Below, piece by piece: positions 50,712 through 61,479 of a stretch of DNA of 64,000 bases. How positions within the stretch are numbered: position 1 is the first letter of the stretch; every line of letters begins with the position of its first letter. This DNA is from Zopfochytrium polystomum (Eukaryota; Chytridiomycota; Chytridiomycetes; Chytridiales; Chytridiaceae), in contig JAIVFJ010000120.1 in NCBI GenBank assembly GCA_025765615.1, forward strand, positions 60,001-124,000, in the 5' to 3' direction. The notes under the pieces are model-generated. The model saw nothing but the letters and a program-made list of their open reading frames with translations. It made no database searches and was not told where the DNA came from. Made by a program: the position numbers and the translations under genes.

Positions 50712-51064
50712 TGTTATGAATCACCCTCTGGAAACCTCTGGAACCTTCTAGAACATTCCTTCATGGAACCTTCTGGAACCTTCTGGAACCTTCTAGAACA
50801 TTCCTTCATGGAACCTTGTGGAACCTTCTGGAACCTTCTTTGCTTTCCTGACTTGTCTTGTTGTCATTGGTATCATTGGTATCATTGTATTACTAATTGC
50901 TCTTTCTGGAACTTTCTTGGAGTCTTGACAAGGAACACTCTCAAAAGGTATAAAAGGGGGATGGGGGACCTGTCCCATCCCTCAAGTGAATTATTGTTTC
51001 CAATACAATCATCACTCCTCTCAGTTCCTTGTCTGCCTTGTCCTGTCCTGCCCTGTTCCTGACA
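50712..51064 (+). repeat. 3' LTR of gypsy copy 2
   Basis: 353 bp, same sequence as the 5' LTR by eye, followed by the duplicated target GGTGT (51065-51069). Confidence 0.98.
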
Positions 51065-51069
51065 GGTGT
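51065..51069 (+). repeat. Target-site duplication GGTGT (right)
   Basis: Exact repeat of 45755-45759. R2 sequence resumes after it. Confidence 0.92.
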
Positions 51070-51261
51070 TGTATTTTCAATTGTCAAGTCTGCTCCTATT
51101 GCAATGTACCCCATGATCGTTGATAGTAAGAAGAGCTCCGCGTGGCTCTAGAGTTACAATCAGGGTCTATGTAACTTGAGTTGGGTTTCAAATCGATACG
51201 CTAGACCAAAATATCGCAATAATTTTGAAATTCACATCTTTCTCTTTAAAAAAATCAGAAT

Positions 51262-51570
51262 TGTTATGAATCACCCTCTGGAAACCTCTGGAACCATCTA
51301 GAACATTCCTTCATGGAACCTTGTGGAACCTTCTGGAACCTTCTTTGCTTTCCTGGCCCATTTTGTTGTTATTGGCAGCGTTGGTATCCTTGTATTACTA
51401 ATTGCTCTTTCTGGAAGTTTTGTTGAGTCTTGACAAGGAAGACTCTCAAAAGGTATAAGAGGGGGGATGGGGGACCTGACCCATCCGTCAAGTGAATTAT
51501 TGTTTCCAATACAATTACCACTCCTCTCAGTTCCTTGTCTGCCTTGTCCTGTCCTGCCCTGTTCCTGACA
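51262..51570 (+). mobile_element. Solo gypsy LTR
   Basis: 309-bp LTR (TGTTATG to CTGACA), diverged from the intact ones and lacking one internal block. It is flanked by a perfect 5-bp duplication AGAAT (51257-51261 and 51571-51575), so it arose from a full insertion by LTR-LTR recombination. Confidence 0.93.
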
Positions 51571-51575
51571 AGAAT

Positions 51576-52969
51576 GATGGGATGAAACATGATATCGCCC
51601 TGCTCGTAGAACAGGAGGATGAATGGTAAAAGCCCCTTCCCAGAGGATGAATGATGTAGAGTGTAGAGGAGTGCGACACTCCTTCTGCTCAGGCAAGCGC
51701 CGCCAACACACCATTGGGTAGAAGTCACAGTGTGTGAGTCCCACTATTGAGTTCAGCTTTGGTTCCACACCACTAGACGCTTTTGCTAGATTCAATACAA
51801 AGGTCTCCAAGCTGGGGTTGAAGTGGTTTCAAAAGAAAAACACAGTGCAAACACAAAACGGATTCAAACAGAGACGCTTTCCCACAAAAAATACCGTTGG
51901 CCAGCTGCCAAAACGCCACTGGGCGGAGAATATGAGCTTTTCTTACAACATGTTCGTTTTGTCAAGAGTGCGCACACGGACTGGCTCACTTAAAGAGGAG
52001 GGGCCAAAACGGCCAACCCCAACGTAACATCAAGTTCTACTTTCCCGGTCTCTAATTCAAAAGATGTTGACTGTATAAGCAGTCTACTCTGAGTGAGGGA
52101 GTGGAAGGAGTGAAGGTGGAGATTGTGTTTGTGTGTTTGTGTGTGGTCCTCCAGAACCTCGAGAGGAAGAAAAACACTGTCATCAATAATCATGTGTGTA
52201 GTCGCTAGGCAAGTGTGACGGGTATATGACAGTAATAGGAATAAACCCCCTCTCCTGTAATTATCTGTTTGGCAGAGGAGGAGGAACTCACTTTACAAAG
52301 GGTTTCCGTTCCACTCTATAAACTCAGAGTTGTTGTCAACAGCGTCGGACAGAGGTGGGTACAATTAGGGGTGGGTCGTCGGCACCAGCTCGGTCGCGGT
52401 TTTGGGCAGAAAAACCAGTTAGCAATCACAATGGATGAGAGGCAGCACAGGCAGGTTGCCGCAATGCTAGCAAGACGGGAAGACGGGCTGAACTCGCGAG
52501 CAAGTTCTGAGGTGCTGATTACGATTCCATTGTTGGCGCTAGCCGTCCATCAGTGCTGACTCGCTTCATCCGCGGCAGTCATTATTGTTGTCTCTTCCAG
52601 TTTTATAAATACATTGTTGTCTCTCATTGTGTCGTCCGCCTCGTCCTTTCCTGCTCCTCTCTTCCAGACGGCTACACCCTTCACCCGACTCAGAGCCAAG
52701 TGAACCGGTTCCGCTCCAGCACCGCAACCGTGTCCGCCCACGCCCACTTCCGCGCCTTCCCTCACCGCGCTCTGCGCCAATTCGGCCGCCACAGCGCCTC
52801 CGTCGACTTCTCCAGCTAACATTTAGCCCCCCATAACCACCTTCCTGTGATCCCATCCATCGCACACCGCCTCTCCCTTCATCGTCACCTTTCCGTCACT
52901 ATCTCGCATCCGTTCTCTTGCTGTACCCTCCCCGCTTGAGTTTGGAAGTCAGCTTAGCACAACTCCCTT
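51576..52969. other. Upstream region of the Na+/H+ antiporter gene
   Basis: Contains an R1 copy (52070-52355). Frames such as 52269-52559 and 52553-52819 show no domain. C-rich DNA from ~52630 to 52960 is probably promoter and 5' UTR. Confidence 0.5.
52070..52355 (+). repeat. Dispersed repeat R1
   Basis: Near full-length relative of 15366-15686: AGTCTACTCTGAGTGAGG, the GTGTTTGTGTGTG stretch, GCTAGGCAAGTGTGACGGG, CAGAGGAGGAGGAA and the TTCCGTTCCACT tail. Diverged. Confidence 0.75.
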
Positions 52970-55332
52970 ATGGCCGATCACGGCGCGGACCCGGGCGTTG
53001 GGTCCCAACCGTGGGACGCCCTGATCATTGGGGACGACTCCCTCAAGACCGCCCACACCGTCTACCTGTTCCTTGGAGCCTTCATTTGCCTGTTTGGGCT
53101 CGTTTCTCTCGCCATCAAGGAGAAACTGTACATGAGCGAGGCCATGGTTGCGGTGCTGATCGGTGTCGTCGTCGGCCCCTTCGCGTCCAAGCTTTTCGTG
53201 CCGTCGCAGATATTCGGGCAGGATCTGAACAAAGTCACTTTTGAGCTCACTCGGTAAGACGATTTCAATCGCATCGCCTGCCGGACGTCGCACACACCCA
53301 ACTGACTTCTGCCTCCCTCTCTCCCACTTTGTAGGTTGGTTGTCGCCATTCAGTGCATGGCTTGTGGTGTCGACCTCCCAGGGTGAGACAACTCTCCTTT
53401 CGACAATCCTTCACAAAGACTCACTCGCCCATCCAGAAACTATCTATGGCGCGAGAAGCGCTCCGTCCTTGTATTGCTCGGACCTGTCATGATTCTAATG
53501 TGGATCGTTACCGCACTGGGCATATACTGGATCATCGGCCTCTCGATCGTAAGTCGCGTGGCTCTCCGACGCAACGCGATTTTCATTGTTGTTCTTCTGT
53601 GATCTTGCGAAAAACCACAGCTCGACTCGCTTATTATTGCTGCCTGCCTCACCCCAACGGATCCTGTACTAGCGAACAGCATTGTAAAAGGTCGATTCGC
53701 TGAGGCTCATATTCCTCTCAACGTGCGCCTTATCCTCGCTGCCGAGAGGTAAACGTTTTGTGTGTTGGGACGCAAGTAAAACTGATACGTTTTTTTTAGC
53801 GGAGCAAATGACGGTCTCGGAACTCCTTTCCTGTTTCTCGCGTTTTACCTGCAGCGGAAGTCTGACACCGGACTAGCAATTGGCGAATGGTTTGCGCGGA
53901 TCTTCCTCTATCAAGTTTGTCTAGCAGTCGTATTTGGCGCGCTTGTTGCATACCTTGCGAGAAAGGCGTTGAAGCTGGCTGAGCGCAATGGCTGGATCGA
54001 CAAAGAGAGCTTGATCTCCTTCACCATTTCATTGACGGTAGGACATACCAGCAAATGTCCAAAAGATTTACTTAACGTGACAAATCGAAATGGCAGCTTT
54101 TTATCATGGGTGTCTGTGCCTTCCTGGGTCTCGACGACATCTTGGCCGTTTTCATCGCTGGCAATGTTCTCACCTGGGATCACTGGTTTAACCAGAAAAA
54201 TTCGCGAGACGCATTTCCAAGAGATTATTGACGCGCTTCTGAACCTTGCTTTCTTCGTGTACATTGGCTCATTAATGCCATGGTCGCTATTTGGCTCTAT
54301 CCCGCAACTTGCTGTATGGCGCCTTGTCGTCCTGGCACTTTGGGTCCTCTTTTTGAGAAGACTGCCGGCCGTCCTTGCCATGTACAAGTGGATTCCAGCT
54401 TTGAAATCGCCAACCGAAGCGATCTTTGCTGGGGTACGTCACGCACTCTATTTTCTTTATACTCCGACAATGAGCTGAAACACGCCGTTCAAAATTCTCA
54501 GTGGTTCGGCCCGGTTGGCGCTGGTGCAGTTTTCTACGCCCAAACGGCAGCGGTAGTCCTCGAATTCGATCAAACATTCTTAATCCCTATCACGTTCTTT
54601 ATCATCCTCACATCAGTTATTGTTCATGGCGGCACAGTTGCTTTTTTCAACATGTCGCTGCAGCGGAACTCTACGTATCAGAACTGGGCGTCTGCACCGC
54701 TGCCGGCGGTCAGGGCACCAACCCTATCGTCGTTGCGTGGATGGAAGGCCGACAGCAACGAACAGCCGGAGGTTCTTCAGCAGCAGAAGGGCTGGATGAC
54801 CTATTTTACAAGGAGTGGGTCAACGAAGGAGGCGGCAGCCGCCGTGGCGGCGAGGGCGGCGGCGGAGGGCGAGATCGTCATTGTTCGTGTCGACCGGGCG
54901 GGCGGAGGCGCGAGCGGAGTGCCCAGAGCCGCAGGCGGCAGCGACGACGGAGCGGAGGACGCATTCATAGTATCTGGGACAGTCGGCAAGGGGGCCCGTC
55001 CCGACGCTTCGGCCGCGGCTGTGCCCGTGGCGGACGCGGACGCGGAGGGCTCCGGGAAAGACGCTGCTCAAGTGTCGGCGGCGGCGTTGGACGATGGGCA
55101 GCCAGCAGTGGCGGTTTTGACTCCGCCGGCGTTGGTTGGCGGGCAGGACGATGCGAGCGTCCTGGCAGATGATGCGGCGTCCGAGGGGAATACGGTGTTG
55201 GATGAGCCGACCTCCGCCACGGCGGGTTCGCCGACGCCGCCGCCGCCGCCACCCCCGCCGCAGGCGCCTGAAACAGTTGCTGCCTCCAGGACCAGTGGGG
55301 ATTCGCGCGACAAGGTGGAGACGGTGGGTTGA
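52970..55332 (+). CDS. NHA1: Plasma-membrane Na+/H+ antiporter, fungal NHA1/SOD2 type
   Basis: Seven exons: 52970-53253, 53335-53382, 53437-53548, 53621-53748, 53800-54037, 54097-54433 and 54502-55332; ~658 residues. A hydrophobic N-terminal two-thirds holds ~12 membrane segments with TPTDPVLANS, the ion-binding ESGANDG and FLGLDDILAVFIAGN, all diagnostic of this CPA1 branch that exports Na+/Li+/K+ in exchange for H+. The last ~190 residues are a cytosolic Ala/Gly/Pro-rich tail, the part that tunes activity in yeast. In exon 6 a TTT at 54214-54216 has one T too many: dropping it gives DAFQEIIDALLN, while as written the frame hits a stop. All other phases agree, so this is either a sequencing error or a fresh lesion. 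The gene converges with the protease gene downstream. Confidence 0.85.
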
Positions 55333-56251
55333 GGGTCCGTTATAAGTCTGCCTTGTTAGATTTCGCGGAACTTTCGCCGAGCGCAACACAAGCGATTCCA
55401 TTTTTTTTCGTCCAGAAGTATTTACTTTCGTCGTTTCCTCGGCCTCCTTGCACTTCTTCTTTCCTGTCTCTGTCTTACTTGGTTATTCGTCGGGTCGGAG
55501 GAGCAAGATGGGCGCTCGCTGTTTTGAACGGCCCCACAGTCGTTCTTCGGTCGCCCCCTCCCCGCCCCCCCCCCCGCCTCATGGCGATTTTCTTTCAATC
55601 CCATCTACAAATCAATCCCAAACTACTGCGGATTCTTGTTATTTGTTTCTCTTTCGAAGTGACCCTCCCTCCCCTGGCTCCTGCCGCAAGCAACACTGCG
55701 AGCAAATCGCCGAATATAGTGCCCCACACCATTTTATTCGTCGCTTCTTTGATCCTTTGATTCAGTGCCATCTTTCCTCTTCTTTCTCTTTGATTTCGTT
55801 TCATGCCAAGCTGAGCCGAGTCGACGAAAGTTAGCGTCAGGAAGCAAACCACAGCCAGCCGGTGATGCCCGACTTCTCGGTGGGCTCGACCAGAAGACAC
55901 GCTACCCAAAGGCGCCAACGGTTGCCGAAGAAAAGCGGATGGCGCGATCGCCGCACATTTTAGCAGTGCATCTTTGAAAACATAAACGAAAACCTCCACA
56001 TATACGGCCAAAGAGATTTGATTGTCCTGAAAAACGATGCAGCACCAAGAAAAACAACAAAAAGAAAAAAAAAAGAAAGGCTGAACCTTGAGACATTCCA
56101 GTTTTCGTCCAGACCTTCCTCCCCCAACTCATTAGCCAACACGGCTCTACTTGCGTCTCTTCGCGTTTTTCTAAAAAGTCCAGTCTGATGCACGGGGAGG
56201 GAAGGGCGGTCCCGGAGCACGGCGAAAGGAAAAGCTGGCGGACTCTTTTCG
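55333..56251. other. Convergent intergenic region
   Basis: Lies between two 3' ends (antiporter plus, protease minus). T- and C-rich, no gene. Both transcripts must end here. Confidence 0.55.
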
Positions 56252-59200
56252 TCAGTGCACAATCGTTACCGTCGCCTCGACCACATCATAGTCCGCGTCC
56301 CCGGCGGCGCCGACGCGCCCAAACATCTTGAGCGCCCGCGCCTTGACGCTGTACATCCCCGCGGGTAGCCTCACAACGGACACGTTCGCGGCCGCGACGG
56401 CGCCGCCGACGGCGGCGGCGCCGACGGTCACGTCGCCGCGCCACCACCACAGCGTGGGCGTCCGGACGGTCTGCACGCCGGCGGCGGGCGTGTTCCTCGG
56501 CACGTTCCCGTCGAACCGCATGACGGTCGGGCCCGGGTCGCCAAAGACGGACGGGAACACGCCGACGGCGACGCCCATGACGTCCTTCCTGGGGTCGAGG
56601 CCCATCCCGCGCAGCCGGTCCGCCGTCGCGGAGTCGTTCCCGGCGTACGCGACCGAGAAGTCGGCGAAGCGCGCGGTCGCGGCCATGTTGAGGACCAGGT
56701 TGAAGGGCGTCGTCGACACGTTGACGGGCGTCGTGGGCGGCGGCAGGGCGGGCGAGGTCAGGAAGTACGGGCGCAGCCCCGCCGGCGGGTATTGGTGCTG
56801 CGCCATGGTCGGCGAGGTGCGCGTGAAGACGGCGCGCGCGGTCCAGTCGCCGACGACGCCGGCGTACGGGACGGTGACGACGGCGGAGGAGGACGGGTTC
56901 GTGACGGTGATGTAGCCGGTGTAGATGGGGAAGAGCGACGGGTCGGCCGAGGCGGGTGGGGTGAAGTGCGCGTTGATGGTGCGGCTGGATTTCGCGGAGA
57001 TTGTGATGGTCTTGGAGGTAAGAGTGTCGCCGTCAAAGGTTACGGTCTGTGGCGGGGGGGAGCGGGAATGCAGGTAAGCGGGGGTTGTTTAGGTCACAGA
57101 GAGCTGGAGGAGGAATAAAAATAAAATAAAAAAGAGTCGAACCCCGTAATCGGCCGTGTAGTTTGTGTCCGTCTGGACGACGTCGTCGCCGTGCACGAGC
57201 GAGCTGACCATGGCGGCTCCGGCCGAGGACACAGTGTAGTCGACGTCGAAATTAAAGTTGTTTGCAATGGTGAGAGTGTAGTGCTGGTGGGTGCGGACGG
57301 TGTCGTTCAGGGACAGCAAAGGAGGGGTCACGGTCGTGTTGGAGGTGATGGCGTCGTATATCTGCACCAGGCCGGCCCCTTGTCGAGCGGGCGTGTCGAC
57401 AATGTCCGATTGGTAGATTTTCGACGGTCGCGCAGCATTCAGGAGCGCGGTTTTCACTTGGTCAAAGGAGAGCTTCCCCTTTGCTTCGAGCAGCAGCGCA
57501 ACAGACCCGGCGACGTACGGGGATGCCATTGACGTCCCTTGAATTGTTTTTTTTTGTTTGTTTCGGCAAATAAGTTCAAGCTCCCCCCCAAAAAAAAAAA
57601 TATAACCCCCGCCCCCCAAAAAAAAGATAAGCCAAAATCGGCGTTGACGCTGCGCGCGGGCAAGACTTACCGGACAAGACGGCGTAGTACGTATTATAGT
57701 TATTAACAAGCTTCGCCGTCTGCGACACGCAGCTCAAAACGCGGCCGCCGATGCCGCCGATGTCCGGTTTGAGGAGCAGCTCGGGCGTGAGGCCGCCGGA
57801 CGAGAAGCTCGACACGGTCCCGGCGGTGACGATGTTTGCTTCGGCGATGGCCGCCGTCAGGGTGAGGTTGAACTGCTGGCGCGTGTTGACAGCGTTGAAG
57901 ATATGGGAGCCGACGGTGAAATCGAGACCGATGGTGGGGACCCTATCCCCGCCGATGACACCGGTCGAGTTGTCGAAGCTCTCGGAGAAGAAGACGAAGC
58001 AGTAAGAGTATCCGCGGCTGAACGCGTTGCTGTGCAATGAAAGGAAAATGCCAGTTACTTGGGGCTTTTTGTGTTTGTTTTTTTTTTGACTGTAAGAAGC
58101 GCCCTCACTTGCACTTGACGTCGGTCCCGCAGGATGTGGGAGCGTAGTAGACGAGAAGCGCCAAACCCGTCGATGTGGCTTTCGGAATCTTGTTCTCGAC
58201 GCAGCCGTCTTTGGCCAAATTCAAAGCGATGGCGCTCGAGTCTGTGTTGTAAATTTATTAAAATTTGCCGTCAGCCATGTGCATTCATGGATCCAAAAGG
58301 GGGGGCCACAAAACTCAACTGGAAACAACGACGGTGCTCAGGTTGAACGAGACGGGATAACTGAACGAGTGATTTGTCCCGCCTTCGGCAAACACGACGG
58401 GCGAGCCGTCCAGGTACCCTCGGTTCCGGACCGTCTGGTAATTGTCAAACGAGGCCACGGCGAGGCCGAGCTCCGCGTTGGCGGGGCTAGCGACTACCCA
58501 CATACCGCCGTCGTTGTCGTTGCCGCTGGACGAGAGGACAATGACGCCTAATTTATGTTTTTGTTTTTGGTTTTTTGTTTTGTTTTTTTTTTTTCTTGTT
58601 CAGCTTGCAAGTTTATGGGCAGAAAGAGAAAAATCGTTCCCCACAAACCTGCAGCAGAAACGCGGTCGACCGCGGCGGACGCGATGAAATCCGAAAACGC
58701 CGGGCCGACGCCGAGCGACATGTTGATGACGTCCGCGCCGTCCTCGGCGGCCTTGAAGATGGCGTTCGCGATAATGTCAAAGGCCGTCTCGCCAGCGCAG
58801 CCAAACACCTTGTAGGCGCCGAGGGTGGCGCCCGGCGCGACGCCCGTCCAGGGGACCGGCGGCGCCCACGTGGCGTTGGTGATGTTGCTGGCGTCGCCCG
58901 CGACGATTCCAGATACGTGAGTGCCATGACTTTCAGCTGAGCAGTTGTCCAGAGGGTCCGCGTCGGGGTGGATCGACGCCGAGCTCCCGTCGTACTTGTC
59001 GCCGACCAAGTCGTAGCCGAAGGCGACCTTGAATCCGGGACCGAAGCCTTTATAATTTTTTTTGGTGTTCGTGCCGCAAATGGAGGAAGCAAGAAGTGAG
59101 GGACTGGTTGTATTCTCTGGTGGGAGCAGAATAATGGAAAGAAAAATAAGGATTACCTCCGCCCAGGGCTGGGTGCAGGTAGTATGTGCCGGTGTCGATG

Positions 59201-59356
59201 ACGGCAATCTTGATGCCTTTTCCGGTCAGGCCCAACTTGGTTCGAGCATCGTTGACGCCTAACGTATATATTCAACCAAAATTAAGCAACATGTTCATGC
59301 GCGAGGGCGGTTTTTCCCGCTCAAGTCGCAAGCCGTCTTTCTTGCCACTGCAGACC

Positions 59357-59387
<31 letters not shown>

Positions 59388-59903
59388 AACAAAAACAAAA
59401 CCATCTCTCACCCGTTGCGATATGAATCGACTCTGCGGCGGCGTTGCTCAAAGCCGGCGTGGCGTCCTCGGTGACGACGGCGGCGGGGCGCGGGACGGAG
59501 GCGACGGGCCAGTAGTTTTCGACGGGGAGCGCGGCGACGACGTCCGTGAGGTTTCGGTCGCCGGCGAGCTCGAACGAGACGGCGTTCATGAACTTTGACT
59601 GGATCGAGGTGCGGACGGTCACGTTTTCGGCGGGGATGCCCGCCGCGGCCAGGTTGGTGAGGACGTGGGCGACCGGGTCGCCGATCGCTGGGGGGTAGGG
59701 AGGGGTTTTTGAGAAGGCAAATGTGGGGCGCACGACAGGGCCGTAGCTTACCTGCGCTGGTCTCGACGTAGAAAGTGTTTAAAAGGACGGCACCGACGGG
59801 GGCGGCGGCGGTAGCAGCAGCATTTGCGTCTGCGGTTTGAAGCGCCAATGGCGGCAAAGATCGCGACGGCGGCGGCGGCGGCGGCGGTGGCGAGGGAGCG
59901 CAT
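56252..59903 (-). CDS. Secreted subtilisin-like serine protease (S8)
   Basis: Nine exons on the minus strand: 59752-59903, 59412-59687, 59157-59258, 58649-59047, ~58333-58547, 58109-58241, 57671-58029, 57143-57537 and 56252-57046; ~940 residues. ATG 59903 opens a signal peptide (MRSLATAAAAAAVAIFAAI). A propeptide-like region follows, then the triad: AVIDTG (Asp), SHGTHVSGIVAG (His) and GTSMASPYVAGSVALLLEA (Ser). A protease-associated-type insert lies between His and Ser, and a ~350-residue C-terminal beta-rich domain follows. It resembles fungal minor extracellular (vpr-like) proteases that degrade host or environmental protein. Two spots do not join cleanly: the signal peptide is one base out of frame with LALQTADAN in exon 1, and the exon 5/6 border is uncertain. 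Confidence 0.85.
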
Positions 59904-60956
59904 CACCACCTTCCTTTGCGTTTTTCTCTTTTTGGAATTTTGTGGTTTTTTTTTTTTTTTTTTTTTTTTTGTGGTTTGTCTTGCATTCAAATATTATTGA
60001 CACATTCTCAAATAAAAAACAAACAAAGAAAATTTCGTTTCTTCTTTCTTATCGTGGATTGCCAAACAACTCCTTCTTCCTTTTATGGGTTGTGTTCTGC
60101 GCGTTTTTGAGCCTCCTCCGAACGAAGTACGGACTGTGGCTGGTTTTCGCATGGACTGAACAGGGGAACATTCACACACAGGCAGACAGAAGACAGACAG
60201 ACAGACAGACAGGCAGAGACGCCTTGACCGACTGCACCGACCACACCGACCGCATTATTATTGTGAGGGAGTGGCGGCGTGCTCGCGGAGTCGGAGTGGC
60301 GGAGCGAGGCTGTGTCGAGCGAGCGAAGCAGAGTGTCCGTCTTGCGGCGAGACGGCGGGACGGTGTCGAGTGAGTGACGCAAGAGCGAAAATTGCATCGC
60401 TGGCAGGAAAAACAAGGGAAATTCCTTCACGATCGATCAGCGACACGAACAAAAAACAAAAAAAAAGAAAAAAAAAGAAGAAAAAAGAAACACACACACA
60501 AACACACAAACACACAAACACACACACACACACACACACATGCGCGAACACACACGGAGAGGAAATTGCACGGCAATTGGGGGCGAACCAGCTTTGTGAG
60601 ACAATTATTCAGGCAAGGAGGGTTCAGGGAAGGGAAGGGCAGACAAAACAGACAGCCAGCCACACACACACACACACATTTCAATTTACAAAGAAAAAGG
60701 AAATCAACTATTTACCAACTGCGCCAGCCACGGAGCCGGGCGTCCCGCGCAAGTTTCAACGTTTACCTACCTACTCTCCGTCACAGGCGCGACTTTTAAA
60801 CACGCAGTGAGGTCAACGGCATTCAATCAGGCATGATGCGTTTGTTATTTGATTAAAGCCCTAGACTGCGCGGGGGAAAGAACAAAAGTTGCAACTATGG
60901 ACGGCACGGTGGGAACCAAAAAAAAGTCGCCAAAACGAAAACAAAGATCAGACAAC

Positions 60957-61050
<94 letters not shown>

Positions 61051-61399
61051 ACGCCACAAGGGGGTGCGGGGGTACGCTGGGAGATGCTTAGTGGAAATTG
61101 AAACATGGATTGCTCGGAGGAGCAAATGTGACGCTTACATACTGTGATCGCATGAGAAAAAAAAGAGATAGATGAACAGATTTCCTTCCAAGGTGGAAGA
61201 CAAAAAAGGACAAACGGGAAAAAGGGAGCAGATGTGGACAGAGCTAGGGATGCAAAGAAAGATTATAGCAGAAACAATCGAGTGAAGAAAAGAAAAAACA
61301 AGTAGCAACGCAAGAAACAGAATATTCAAAGAGGTTTTTTTTGCCGCAGCAATTGGGGGGGGGGGGGGGAAATAAATTCGGTGCGAGGATAGGGGGGGC
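59904..61399. other. Microsatellite-rich intergenic DNA
   Basis: Poly-T 59947-59970, CAGA-type run (60182-60213), AC runs (60490-60541 and 60660-60680), a long GA run (60961-61049) and a G run (61354-61369). Arg/Glu and Cys/Val repeat frames are artefacts. It separates the protease and the KHA1-type gene and presumably contains the protease promoter. Confidence 0.7.
60961..61049 (+). repeat. GA dinucleotide microsatellite
   Basis: Uninterrupted GA run of ~89 bp, the longest simple repeat in the window. Confidence 0.97.
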
Positions 61400-61479
61400 T
61401 TAGATTGCGCATATTTGGTTACGATTGTTGAGCAGCTTGGGTGGAGGGGACGGGGGGGAAGGGCGCCGACAGAAGCAGA

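Larger units (their letters stand above)
45760..51064 (+). mobile_element. Intact Ty3/gypsy chromovirus, copy 2
   Basis: 5,305 bp, LTRs 45760-46112 and 50712-51064 (353 bp each, no difference seen by eye), target duplication GGTGT. Same gene order as copy 1 in the opposite orientation. Purine-rich AAAAAGGGGAGATGA just before the 3' LTR is the likely polypurine tract. It is inserted in repeat R2. Identical LTRs and open frames imply a recent insertion. Confidence 0.98.
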
